6,520 nucleotides of DNA from a bacterium (lineage in GTDB: Bacteria > UBP14 > UBA6098 > B30-G16), in assembly GCA_030620455.1 (NCBI GenBank), contig JAUXEQ010000088.1, positions 1-6,520 on the forward strand. Reading direction: 5' to 3'. The translations under genes and the position numbers were made by a program. The notes beneath the pieces were generated by a model. The model was not told the origin of the DNA, made no database searches, and was given only the letters and a program-made list of their open reading frames with translations. This document shows, in pieces, positions 1 through 6,520 of the stretch. The first letter of the stretch is position 1. The number at the start of each line of letters is the position of its first letter.

Positions 1-1786
1 GAATATCGCAAAACTTGCATTTCTCACAATTTCTTTCGAAGCAGGATGAAGTTTCTTGTGCTCTAAGTCCACGGTTTCTTTCCTCAATAAGGTTATTTTT
101 GCTAATTCCTTTATCGATTACATCCCACGGTAATTTCTCATCTATATTTCGCTCTCTTAAGAATTGCTCCTTAGAAAGACCGTGTTTTTTCATTGCATTA
201 AAAAATAATTCAGGTTTGAAATATTCATCCCATGCGGCGTTAATTGCACCATTACACCATGCATCGTAAATTACCTGTGATAGTCTTCGGTCGCCACGAG
301 CGATAATTCCCTCGATTATTGGCAATTCAGGTTTCTTTGTTAGAATATCAACATTCTTTGGAGTGACTTTTTTTATTATATAAGTTTTGTGTCTTATTTC
401 TTCCTCATTAATCTGTCTTTCCCATTGGAACGGAATATGTGGTTTAAGTACAAAGGGAGATATTGTTACGCGAACCTTAGCATGATATCGTCTCGCTATC
501 GAGGATACTTGTCCGAGCATGTTGTTAATTTCCGAAATGTCTTCATCTGTTTCTGTTGGCAAGCCTATCATATAATACAACTTAATGGTTTTCCATCCTC
601 TTTGAAAAGCCGACTCGACAGTTTGGAAAAATTTTTCCTCATCGAGCGGTTTATTAATTACAGATCTTAGCCTTTTCGTTCCAGCTTCTGGAGCGAATGT
701 TAAGCCTGATTTTCTAGTTGAACTTAGTATTTCGAAAATTGGTTCATTTATTTCATCGATTCTAATCGATGGAAATGAGAAATCGATGTTATTGTTTCTT
801 ATCCATTCACTCAGTTGATAAAGCAAAGGATGAATTTGAGTGTAATCGGTAGTTGAAAGAGAAAGCAATCCAATTTCACCCCAACCTGTCAGCTTGTAGT
901 TTGTCTTCAGTTCATTTGCAATAGAGTTTACTTCTCGTTCGCGAACCGGTCTATATGCAAAACATGCGTTGCAAAACCTACAACTCCTGCCACAACCTCG
1001 ATTTATTTCGGTTCGAAGTCTGTGGTGGACAACCTCGATCCACGGTACAATTGGTGGTTTAGGATAGAATTTATCCTTAAGTTCTTTTGCTATTAAAGCC
1101 TTAACAGGATATGATGCTCCATTATAAATTTTATAGCCATCAAAATTTCCGTTATTAAAAATCGGTTTGTAAAACGAGGGGACATAAATTCCTGGCATAT
1201 CTGCTAGTTTTGCTAATAACTCAGTTCTAATTAAAGTAGACCGATTCTCTTGAATATACTTCAACAAATCCACAAAACTTACTTCAGCATCCCCGATGTA
1301 AAATGCGTCAAAAAAAGGAGCGGCAGGTTCAGGATTCAACGTTCCAATGCCACCACCAATAACGATTGGATGCATTTCAGTTCGGTTTTTCGAAAATATT
1401 GGAATGAATGAAAGATCCAACATTTCGAGTATATTGGTGTATGAAAGTTCATGCTCCAAAGTGAATCCGAGAACATCGAAATCTGCAATCGGTGTCTTTG
1501 TCTCTAATGAAAAGAGTGGCAATCGCTTGCTTCGCATCAAATCAACCATATCGAGCCAGGGCATATAAACCCGTTCGCACAAAAGTTCGTCTTCACGGTT
1601 TACAATATTATAAATTATTTTCCCACCGAAATGGCTTGCACCTATTTCGTATACTTCAGGAAATGCCAGAGCAAATTTTCCTCTTCCAGTATGATCCTTT
1701 ATAACAATTCCTTGTTCGTTGCCGATATACCTTGCCGGTTTCTCTACTAAAGGCAGTAAAGGTTCTATTTTTCCCCATAAACTCAT
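1..1786 (-). CDS. Radical SAM protein of the TIGR03960-like uncharacterised family (C-terminus cut by window edge)
   Basis: The frame is open for 595 codons from the ATG at 1786 to the left edge, with no stop and no frameshift. Residues 1-170 resemble the N-terminal B12-binding-like region of the family TIGR03960: VEKPARYIGNE near 14, FALAFPEVYEIGASH near 38, and FDVLGFTLEHELSYTN near 103. The radical SAM cluster motif CxxxCxxC is at C265, C269 and C272, followed by another Cys at 275 and YRPVRERE. Further family-like stretches are LLSLSTTDY near 307 and FAPEAGTKRLRSVINK near 364. A Cys cluster (C582, C587, C590, C593) lies at the edge, where family members typically end this module. A DUF2344 part may follow, fused or as a separate gene. 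The protein should bind a 4Fe-4S cluster and S-adenosylmethionine in the cytoplasm; its substrate is unknown. The ATG gives the expected family N-terminus, although no clear Shine-Dalgarno precedes it. Family assignment is from memory of motifs, not a search. Confidence 0.9.
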   Translation of the reverse strand, partial: MSLWGKIEPLLPLVEKPARYIGNEQGIVIKDHTGRGKFALAFPEVYEIGASHFGGKIIYNIVNREDELLCERVYMPWLDMVDLMRSKRLPLFSLETKTPIADFDVLGFTLEHELSYTNILEMLDLSFIPIFSKNRTEMHPIVIGGGIGTLNPEPAAPFFDAFYIGDAEVSFVDLLKYIQENRSTLIRTELLAKLADMPGIYVPSFYKPIFNNGNFDGYKIYNGASYPVKALIAKELKDKFYPKPPIVPWIEVVHHRLRTEINRGCGRSCRFCNACFAYRPVREREVNSIANELKTNYKLTGWGEIGLLSLSTTDYTQIHPLLYQLSEWIRNNNIDFSFPSIRIDEINEPIFEILSSTRKSGLTFAPEAGTKRLRSVINKPLDEEKFFQTVESAFQRGWKTIKLYYMIGLPTETDEDISEINNMLGQVSSIARRYHAKVRVTISPFVLKPHIPFQWERQINEEEIRHKTYIIKKVTPKNVDILTKKPELPIIEGIIARGDRRLSQVIYDAWCNGAINAAWDEYFKPELFFNAMKKHGLSKEQFLRERNIDEKLPWDVIDKGISKNNLIEERNRGLRAQETSSCFERNCEKCKFCDI

Positions 1787-1832
1787 CGAATAAAAATAAG
1801 ATTTTGAGTAGAAAAGGCAAGCTATGGTAATC

Positions 1833-1860
1833 GATATATTGTTTTGACTTTGAATGTAAA
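1833..1860 (-). promoter_or_regulatory. Possible promoter of the radical SAM gene
   Basis: On the minus strand a -35-like TTTACA (1860-1855, 5 of 6 to TTGACA) lies 16 bases from a -10-like TATATC (1838-1833, 4 of 6 to TATAAT). A start near 1826 would leave a leader of about 40 bases before the ATG at 1786. In DNA this AT-rich such matches arise easily, so the divergent gene arrangement is the main support. Confidence 0.3.
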
Positions 1861-1894
1861 TTCGAGTTGTTAGTTTGTTTCCTAAATTTTTGGG

Positions 1895-1924
1895 TTGCAA
1901 TTATTTTTTAAATTAATATATAAT
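1895..1924 (+). promoter_or_regulatory. Likely sigma-70-type promoter of pilT
   Basis: TTGCAA (1895-1900) and a perfect TATAAT (1919-1924) are separated by 18 bases, mostly A and T. A transcript starting near 1931 would have a leader of about 26 bases containing AGGA (1949-1952) just before the pilT ATG at 1957. It lies in the divergent intergenic region, where a promoter for the pilus genes is required. No operator-like repeat is obvious beside it. If the organism uses a Bacteroidota-type sigma factor with a TAnnTTTG element, this call would be wrong; I found no clear element of that type here. Confidence 0.5.
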
Positions 1925-1956
1925 TCAATGAGTATATAAAAAACAGATAGGAAAAT

Positions 1957-3054
1957 ATGGCACAGAAAAAACCGATTTCAACGCGTGAGCTTTTGGAGGA
2001 GATGGTCGCAAGGGACGCTTCAGACCTTCATATTACAGTGGGTTCGCCACCAATGTTGAGAATCGACGGTGAATTGGTTCGAATGCCGTATGATCCAATT
2101 ACCGCAGATACTACCAAAAGAATTGCATACTCGATAATGACAGATAGACAGAAACAGAAATTCGAGGAGCAATGGGAAATTGATTTATCCTTTGGTCTCG
2201 CAGATATTGCCCGTTTTAGAGTTAACGTCTTTTTGCAACGTGGAAGTGTAGGAATGGCGATACGAGTCATCCCAGTTGAAATTCGCAGTTTTGAAGAACT
2301 GAGATTACCCAGAATTATTTCAAGTTTTTCGAATTTTCCACTAGGACTTGTTCTTATTACAGGTCCTACAGGATCTGGGAAATCCACCACATTAGCCTCA
2401 CTTGTGGACAAAATAAATAGAGAACGTCATTGTCATATTCTCACGATCGAAGACCCTATAGAATTCGTTCATAACCACAAGAATTGTATAATAAATCAAA
2501 GAGAATTAGGTTCTGATACTTCGAGTTTTGCAAGGGCATTGAAGTCTGCTTTAAGAGAGGATCCAGATGTTGTTCTTGTAGGTGAGATGCGAGACCTTGA
2601 AACAGTTAGTGCTGCATTAACAATTGCTGAGACAGGACATCTTGTTTTAGGTACATTACACACCAATTCGTGCTCGGAGACTATTAATAGAATAATCGAT
2701 GTTTTTCCACCTTCCCAGCAGCAACAGATAAGAGTGCAACTTTCTTTTGTTCTTCAAGCAGTTCTCACACAGGCATTAATACCTAGAATAAGTGGCGGTC
2801 GAATTGCAGCAGTAGAGATTATGACAATAACACAAGCCATTCGTGCCCTTGTTCGGGAGGATAAAATCCACCAGATATATTCCACTATTCAGGCTGGCGG
2901 GAAATATGGTATGCAAACAATGAATATGTCCTTGGCAGATCTGTATTTAAAACGACAAATAACAATAGAATCCGCAATGAACCGTTCTCATGACGTTAAT
3001 GAACTTTCGGAACTTATTGCCAGAAAGCAGAGTGCTGTAAAAAGTAGGAGATAG
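1957..3054 (+). CDS. pilT: Type IV pilus retraction ATPase PilT
   Basis: This 365-residue protein is a cytoplasmic hexameric secretion ATPase that powers pilus depolymerisation, and so twitching motility and DNA uptake where these exist. The start ASDLHITVGSPPMLRIDGEL (about 20-39) is the PilT-type N-terminal domain. The core shows Walker A GPTGSGKST (136-144), the Asp box with IEDP (164-167), Walker B DPDVVLVGEMRD (202-213) with catalytic-type E210, and the His box AETGHLVLGTLHTNS (224-238). AIRALVRE (294-301) matches the AIRNLIRE motif required for retraction in PilT, which favours PilT over PilB or PilU; the GTLHT form also suits PilT. Length is normal for the family, and all key residues are present. 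The start has AGGA four bases upstream. It is the first gene of the plus-strand group, 151 bases before pilC. The tail is basic (RKQSAVKSRR). Confidence 0.97.
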   Translation: MAQKKPISTRELLEEMVARDASDLHITVGSPPMLRIDGELVRMPYDPITADTTKRIAYSIMTDRQKQKFEEQWEIDLSFGLADIARFRVNVFLQRGSVGMAIRVIPVEIRSFEELRLPRIISSFSNFPLGLVLITGPTGSGKSTTLASLVDKINRERHCHILTIEDPIEFVHNHKNCIINQRELGSDTSSFARALKSALREDPDVVLVGEMRDLETVSAALTIAETGHLVLGTLHTNSCSETINRIIDVFPPSQQQQIRVQLSFVLQAVLTQALIPRISGGRIAAVEIMTITQAIRALVREDKIHQIYSTIQAGGKYGMQTMNMSLADLYLKRQITIESAMNRSHDVNELSELIARKQSAVKSRR

Positions 3055-3139
3055 AAATACATTCTGTTCTGTACTAATACTACCGAGTATATTTTACTTT
3101 TTGTAGATTTAATGCAATTTCTATGACAGGAGAGTTTTT

Positions 3140-3167
3140 TTGTAGCAAGTTTAAGTTTTAATATTAT
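3140..3167 (+). promoter_or_regulatory. Weak candidate promoter upstream of pilC
   Basis: TTGTAG (3140-3145) and TATTAT (3162-3167) are spaced 16 bases apart in the 151-base gap between pilT and pilC; TATAGT at 3165-3170 is an alternative -10. The gap is long for one tightly coupled operon, so an internal promoter is reasonable. The -35 match is poor and the DNA is AT-rich, so this is only a candidate. Confidence 0.22.
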
Positions 3168-3205
3168 AGTTAATATGAACGAAAATTTGGGGGTATGATT
3201 TAGGC

Positions 3206-4405
3206 ATGCCAGTATTTGACTATACAGGAAGGACATCTTCCGGGCAGATAATCTCTGGTTCTATTGAAGCCAAAGCAAAAGAGGACATTCTTCAATTAAT
3301 GCGCCGTCAGCGTATTGTTGTTACAAAAATTAGACGTAAAACCAACTTATCTGAAATTACAATTGGCTCAGGTGTTAAGACCGTGGAGATTTCAAGATTC
3401 ACTAGGCAATTTTCAGTAATGATCGAGGCTGGACTGCCGTTGGTGCAGTGTCTTGACATTCTTGCTACTCAAACTCCAAATAAAATCTTCGGTAGAATGA
3501 TCGGTAGAGTTAGAGATTCTGTTTCAGAGGGCAATACCCTTGCTGCTTCAATGAGGAAGGAAAAAAGGATATTTGACGACTTATATGTAAATATGGTAGA
3601 AGCTGGTGAGTTAGGAGGTGCTCTCGACGTAATTCTAAAGAGATTAGCAGATTATCGAGAAAAAGCCGACCAAATTACGCGCAAGGTTAAGGGAGCTTTG
3701 ACCTATCCCGTGATAGTCTTAACTATGTTAGTCCTAATTGCTGGAGTTATGTTAACTTTCATTGTGCCAATTTTTGCTGGTATGTTTGAAGGATTAGATG
3801 CAGAACTGCCAAAACCCACACAAATAGTTATTGGAATATCAGATTGGCTAAAGGCTAATATTCTCGTTCTTATTGTCTTAATTATTCTTTTTATTGTGGG
3901 TATAAAGGTTGGTCGAAAAAATCCCAAAATAAGATACATTTTGGATTGGATTGTTTTGCATTTTCCATTGTTTGGAAATTTAGTAAGGAAAAGTTCTGTA
4001 GCTCGATTTGCGAGAACTCTTAGCACACTTCTTTCAAGCGGAGTTAATATTATCGATGCCTTAACAATTGTAGCAAAAACTGCGGGAAATGATGTTATAT
4101 CTACAGCAATTAATAATTCTGTAATTTCAATTTCTGAGGGTGAGACTATTTCGAAACCACTCGAGGAGAGTAAGGTTTTTCCTCCTATGGTTACTCAAAT
4201 GATTAGTGTGGGTGAAAAAACCGGGAATATAGATGAAATGTTGTCAAAGATTGCAGATTTTTACGAGGAGGAAGTTGATGCTGCAGTGGAAACTCTTACA
4301 GCAATGATCGAGCCCTTGATGACTGTAATTATGGGTGTAGTTGTGGGTGGATTGCTTGTGGCAATGTACTTACCTATGTTTGATATTATTGGAAAGATTC
4401 AGTGA
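3206..4405 (+). CDS. pilC: Type IV pilus inner-membrane platform protein PilC (GspF family)
   Basis: The 399-residue protein is the inner-membrane platform that couples the pilus motor ATPases to pilin insertion and removal. MPVFDYTGRTSSGQIISG is the usual start of PilC/GspF proteins. Two copies of the T2SF domain are visible. The first, about 65-190, runs from FTRQFSVMIEAGLPL through MVEAGELGGALDVILKRLADY (130-150). The second, about 268-392, runs from FARTLSTLLSSGVNI through MISVGEKTGNIDEMLSKIADF (332-352). Hydrophobic segments at about 166-191, 217-236 and 368-392 give the expected three-helix topology, ending in the family-like LPMF. Length is typical. The same family serves type II secretion, but the pilT and pilS neighbours favour pili. 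An out-of-frame ATG at 3195 stops after two codons, so the ATG at 3206 is chosen. The ribosome-binding context is unusual: GGGGG (3189-3193) lies 12 bases upstream. Confidence 0.95.
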   Translation: MPVFDYTGRTSSGQIISGSIEAKAKEDILQLMRRQRIVVTKIRRKTNLSEITIGSGVKTVEISRFTRQFSVMIEAGLPLVQCLDILATQTPNKIFGRMIGRVRDSVSEGNTLAASMRKEKRIFDDLYVNMVEAGELGGALDVILKRLADYREKADQITRKVKGALTYPVIVLTMLVLIAGVMLTFIVPIFAGMFEGLDAELPKPTQIVIGISDWLKANILVLIVLIILFIVGIKVGRKNPKIRYILDWIVLHFPLFGNLVRKSSVARFARTLSTLLSSGVNIIDALTIVAKTAGNDVISTAINNSVISISEGETISKPLEESKVFPPMVTQMISVGEKTGNIDEMLSKIADFYEEEVDAAVETLTAMIEPLMTVIMGVVVGGLLVAMYLPMFDIIGKIQ

Positions 4406-4462
4406 AAGCGAATTTATTACAATTCCCTAACTGTATACATTTTCATTATATAACATAATATT

Positions 4463-6193
4463 ATGCCAAAGATTAGGAAATACGCTTTAAGTGAATGGCG
4501 TTCAGAATTATATCACAGTATTCGTCTACTTCTTATTTCGAGATTTCTCATAACGCTAATATTGTTTGGAATGGTTTTATTGTTCTTGCATGGATCCACT
4601 GAACTGAGACTGCTTCTAATATTATACGGTGTTTTCACAGTAGGCTATCTTATATCTCTATATTTCTGGCAATTCGCTCAAAAGGAAGTGAACTTCAAAT
4701 TCCTATATAGCATCCAAATTTTCTTAGAAATTCTTTTGGAAACCGGAATAATTCATTTCACAGGTGGAGCTACTAGTTCATTAACAATTCTTTTTGCGCT
4801 AACAATTCTTTCGAGTGCGTTTGTATTTAAGCTACTGGGAACCACACTTACAGCAACTGGTGCAGTTCTATCATACCTTATTTTAGCATATTTAGGATTT
4901 AAAAATATAATCCCAGTATATGGCTCACCAATAACAGAAGCCTCCCAAACAAATCCTGAGGCTTTGTTTTTTATAGCTTATATTCAAGTGTGTTTTCTGT
5001 ATATCGTTGCATTTCTTTCGGGCTATTTGTCACAGAAATTGAGTACGCGCTTAGTTATATTAGAAAAAACAAAAGAAGAACTTGCTCGAGTCAAATGGGA
5101 TACCGATCAGATACTTCAACATCTTCGAGTTGGTCTTATAACACTTAACTACAATGGGGAAATTATATATTTTAACAATGCTGCAGGACGAATTCTTCAA
5201 ATTCCCACTGCTAAAGCTATAGGCAAGAACTTTAGGAGTATTTTGGATGATCGTCTGTTAAATCTGAGGGAACTTCTAAATAAAAAGCTTTCTGAGGGTG
5301 TTAAACACTTGACTTTAGAGATGAATATCGAGGATCGTTCAGGGAAAAACTTCCCAATTGATATTTCCATAGATGAACTTACAATAGATTCGGAATTAAA
5401 GGGAATAATTATTTCTTTCGAGGATACAGCCGAGAAAAAAAAGAAAGAGAAACAAATTCAACGTATGAAGCGTTCGGCAGCGATTGGAGAGCTTTCTGCA
5501 AGGTTGGCTCACGAAATTCGGAATCCGTTATCCACGATTCGAGGTGGAGTAGAATATCTCACGCAGGATAGCGATATTAAGAAAATTGATATGAGAGTTT
5601 TAAATCTTATTGTCAAGGAAAGCGATCGACTTACTAACTTTCTTGAAGAATTCTTGCTTTTTGCAAGGTTGAAAGAGCTCAAACCTGAGTTTTTAAGGGA
5701 TGAATCAGCTAATGTTAACTTTGAACTTGCTGAGATTATCGGTGCAATAAATCTTAAACCTATTACAAAGAAAGATATTAGAATAGAAAACTCATTGGAA
5801 CCGAATGTTTATGTCTTCTGTAGGAAAGATCATATACATCAAATTTTTATGAATTTAATAAACAATGCAATCGATGCTATTACAGATAAGGGCAAAATTA
5901 CAATATCGCTTAACGGATTAGTACCTGGAATTATCGATAGCGAGCAACTTTTAGGGATTGCTGTTGAAGATGACGGGAAAGGTATTAGTTCTGAAGATAT
6001 TGATAATATTTTCGATCCTTTTTTCAGCACAAAAGTTAGTGGAACTGGTCTTGGCTTATCAATAGTTCAGGGAATTGTAAATCAATATGGAGGACATGTT
6101 GAAATAGAATCTGAGTTGCAAAAAGGAACAAAAGTAATTTTTTACTTACCACTTGCAAAAGGACCAGATACCAATTATAATAGAAAAAAATAA
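4463..6193 (+). CDS. pilS: Pilus-type membrane sensor histidine kinase PilS
   Basis: This 576-residue kinase has the architecture of PilS, which monitors inner-membrane pilin and signals to the NtrC-type regulator PilR. Six hydrophobic segments lie at about 21-43, 49-70, 79-97, 104-125, 128-148 and 168-190. A short coiled linker and a PAS-like domain follow (about 212-322), then a Lys-rich stretch. The HisKA domain has phospho-accepting H350 in LAHEIRNPL; E351 and N354 are placed as in kinases that also dephosphorylate their partner. The ATPase domain shows the N box NLINNAIDA (464-472), G1 DDGKGI (503-508), F box FDPFFSTK (517-524) and G2 GTGLGLSIV (527-535), so it appears fully active. It starts 57 bases after pilC. 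No Shine-Dalgarno is visible, but an in-frame TAA at 4451-4453 leaves no ATG upstream, and the next Met (37) would lose the first helix. Naming rests on topology and neighbours; another six-helix PAS kinase is possible. Confidence 0.88.
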   Translation: MPKIRKYALSEWRSELYHSIRLLLISRFLITLILFGMVLLFLHGSTELRLLLILYGVFTVGYLISLYFWQFAQKEVNFKFLYSIQIFLEILLETGIIHFTGGATSSLTILFALTILSSAFVFKLLGTTLTATGAVLSYLILAYLGFKNIIPVYGSPITEASQTNPEALFFIAYIQVCFLYIVAFLSGYLSQKLSTRLVILEKTKEELARVKWDTDQILQHLRVGLITLNYNGEIIYFNNAAGRILQIPTAKAIGKNFRSILDDRLLNLRELLNKKLSEGVKHLTLEMNIEDRSGKNFPIDISIDELTIDSELKGIIISFEDTAEKKKKEKQIQRMKRSAAIGELSARLAHEIRNPLSTIRGGVEYLTQDSDIKKIDMRVLNLIVKESDRLTNFLEEFLLFARLKELKPEFLRDESANVNFELAEIIGAINLKPITKKDIRIENSLEPNVYVFCRKDHIHQIFMNLINNAIDAITDKGKITISLNGLVPGIIDSEQLLGIAVEDDGKGISSEDIDNIFDPFFSTKVSGTGLGLSIVQGIVNQYGGHVEIESELQKGTKVIFYLPLAKGPDTNYNRKK

Positions 6194-6248
6194 GGGAGAT
6201 ATATCAGAGAAAGTGTTTTTACTTAATTCGCTCGATTTATTGAAATAT

Positions 6249-6266
6249 AATTCTAGAATTGCAATT
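6249..6266. repeat. Two overlapping palindromes between pilS and the downstream gene
   Basis: AATTCTAGAATT (6249-6260) is a perfect 12-base palindrome, and AATTGCAATT (6257-6266) is a perfect 10-base palindrome that shares its AATT. They lie in the 166-base gap after pilS, about 95 bases before the next ATG. There is no run of T after them, so a terminator is unlikely. A protein-binding site for the downstream promoter is possible. Short palindromes are also expected by chance in such AT-rich DNA. Confidence 0.3.
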
Positions 6267-6291
6267 ATCTAAAAAGCTCAATTTGTTTCAG

Positions 6292-6321
6292 TTGGCACTT
6301 TTACTCTAATAATTTTATTTT
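6292..6321 (+). promoter_or_regulatory. Candidate promoter of the exported-protein gene
   Basis: TTGGCA (6292-6297, 5 of 6 to TTGACA) is followed after 18 bases by TATTTT (6316-6321, 4 of 6 to TATAAT). Transcription from here would begin near 6328 and give a leader of about 30 bases carrying the strong ribosome-binding site at 6348. The gap and the change in gene type suggest that the downstream gene has its own promoter, but the -10 match is weak. Confidence 0.3.
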
Positions 6322-6347
6322 AAATATACATTATTAACATTTAAACG

Positions 6348-6353
6348 AAGGAG
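6348..6353 (+). promoter_or_regulatory. Strong ribosome-binding site fixing the start of the last gene
   Basis: AAGGAG lies six bases before the ATG at 6360. It is the best Shine-Dalgarno sequence in the window and selects this ATG over the second in-frame Met codon at 6375. By contrast pilS and the radical SAM gene have no clear site. Confidence 0.75.
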
Positions 6354-6359
6354 CCTAAG

Positions 6360-6520
6360 ATGTTGTATTTGTTTATGGTTTTGAAGAAGGTTAATCCTCT
6401 ACAGTGTGCTCTATTATTCCTTAGTATTTTTTGCGGCAATGCAATTGCTGAAGACACTCTCTGGCAAACAGATTGGTATATGGGTGACGGGCAAATTTCC
6501 GTCGATAGGAATTGGAACGA
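6360..6520 (+). CDS. N-terminus of an exported protein of unknown function (cut by window edge)
   Basis: Only 53 codons are visible. Residues 1-30 look like a Sec signal peptide: K9 and K10, a hydrophobic core around LQCALLFLSIFCGNAIA (14-30), and an AxA cleavage site at 28-30 that would free a mature protein starting EDTLWQTDWYMG. The n-region is unusually long and already hydrophobic before the lysines (MLYLFMVL). No lipobox fits the Cys at 16 or 25, so a lipoprotein is unlikely. The mature start is rich in Trp (W35, W38 and W51) and Gly, which recalls the beginnings of large surface proteins in some Fibrobacterota-Bacteroidota-related genomes; that is an impression from memory only. The protein should act in the periplasm, the outer membrane or outside the cell. 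Whether it belongs with the pilus genes cannot be told, because a gap of 166 bases with its own candidate promoter separates it from pilS. Confidence 0.75.
   Translation, partial: MLYLFMVLKKVNPLQCALLFLSIFCGNAIAEDTLWQTDWYMGDGQISVDRNWN

Noticed and set aside
15..1704. Several plus-strand reading frames of 70-93 codons
   Set aside because: All lie opposite the radical SAM gene, whose frame is continuous and matches family motifs throughout.
2028..2411. 127-codon minus-strand reading frame
   Set aside because: It is antisense to the N-terminal domain and Walker A region of pilT, which are certain.
3077..3105. Small hairpin ATACT-ACCG-AGTAT followed by T-rich DNA after pilT, as a terminator
   Set aside because: The stem is five A/T-rich pairs and the T run is interrupted, too weak to support a terminator.
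2988..3236. 82-codon minus-strand reading frame covering the pilT-pilC gap, with a hydrophobic stretch near its C-terminus
   Set aside because: Both ends lie inside confident plus-strand genes, there is no convincing start signal, and the composition looks like translated AT-rich non-coding DNA.
3703..4026. 107-codon minus-strand reading frame
   Set aside because: It is antisense to the membrane segments and second domain of pilC and shows no family features.
6194..6359. Terminator or small RNA after pilS
   Set aside because: No G+C-rich stem with a following T run is present, and nothing suggests a structured RNA.
6360..6440. Lipoprotein signal on the last gene (Cys at residue 25 in LSIFCGN)
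   Set aside because: The residues before the Cys do not fit a lipobox, whereas AxA at 28-30 fits ordinary signal-peptidase cleavage.
1..6520. A hidden new system such as a defence island, retron, CRISPR array or mobile element
   Set aside because: No spaced repeats, terminal inverted repeats, transposase or reverse-transcriptase motifs were seen, and the coding space is filled by recognisable genes.

Overview
The window is AT-rich (roughly 36% G+C by sampling lines) and densely coded bacterial chromosomal DNA with four genes in whole or large part and the first codons of a fifth. It looks like a Gram-negative, diderm organism, because it carries type IV pilus retraction and assembly genes and a Sec-type exported protein. 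The low G+C, the variable Shine-Dalgarno usage and the style of the exported protein would suit the Fibrobacterota-Chlorobiota-Bacteroidota group or a related candidate phylum. That placement is inference and is not proven by anything here.

Layout: on the minus strand, positions 1786 down to the left edge encode 595 residues of a B12-binding-like plus radical SAM protein of the uncharacterised family usually annotated as TIGR03960. Its end lies outside the window. A 170-base divergent intergenic region (1787-1956) holds plausible promoters for both directions. On the plus strand follow pilT (1957-3054), pilC (3206-4405) and pilS (4463-6193). At the right edge a gene with a strong Shine-Dalgarno sequence and a signal peptide begins at 6360 and is cut off. 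All gaps between genes are shorter than 175 bases.

How the genes fit together: PilT is the hexameric ATPase that disassembles the pilus, PilC is the inner-membrane platform on which the motor ATPases act, and PilS is the membrane histidine kinase that in well-studied species senses pilin in the inner membrane and, with PilR, adjusts pilin transcription. The three therefore form a pilus retraction, platform and sensing module. The extension ATPase PilB and the regulator PilR are not in the window. The radical SAM gene is transcribed away from this module and no functional tie is evident.

I found no RNA gene, mobile element, CRISPR array or convincing terminator. This is mostly an ordinary housekeeping and pilus region and I see no strong sign of an undescribed system. 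The most unusual sequence-level signal is a marked excess of the tetranucleotide TCGA across the whole window, in coding and non-coding DNA alike.
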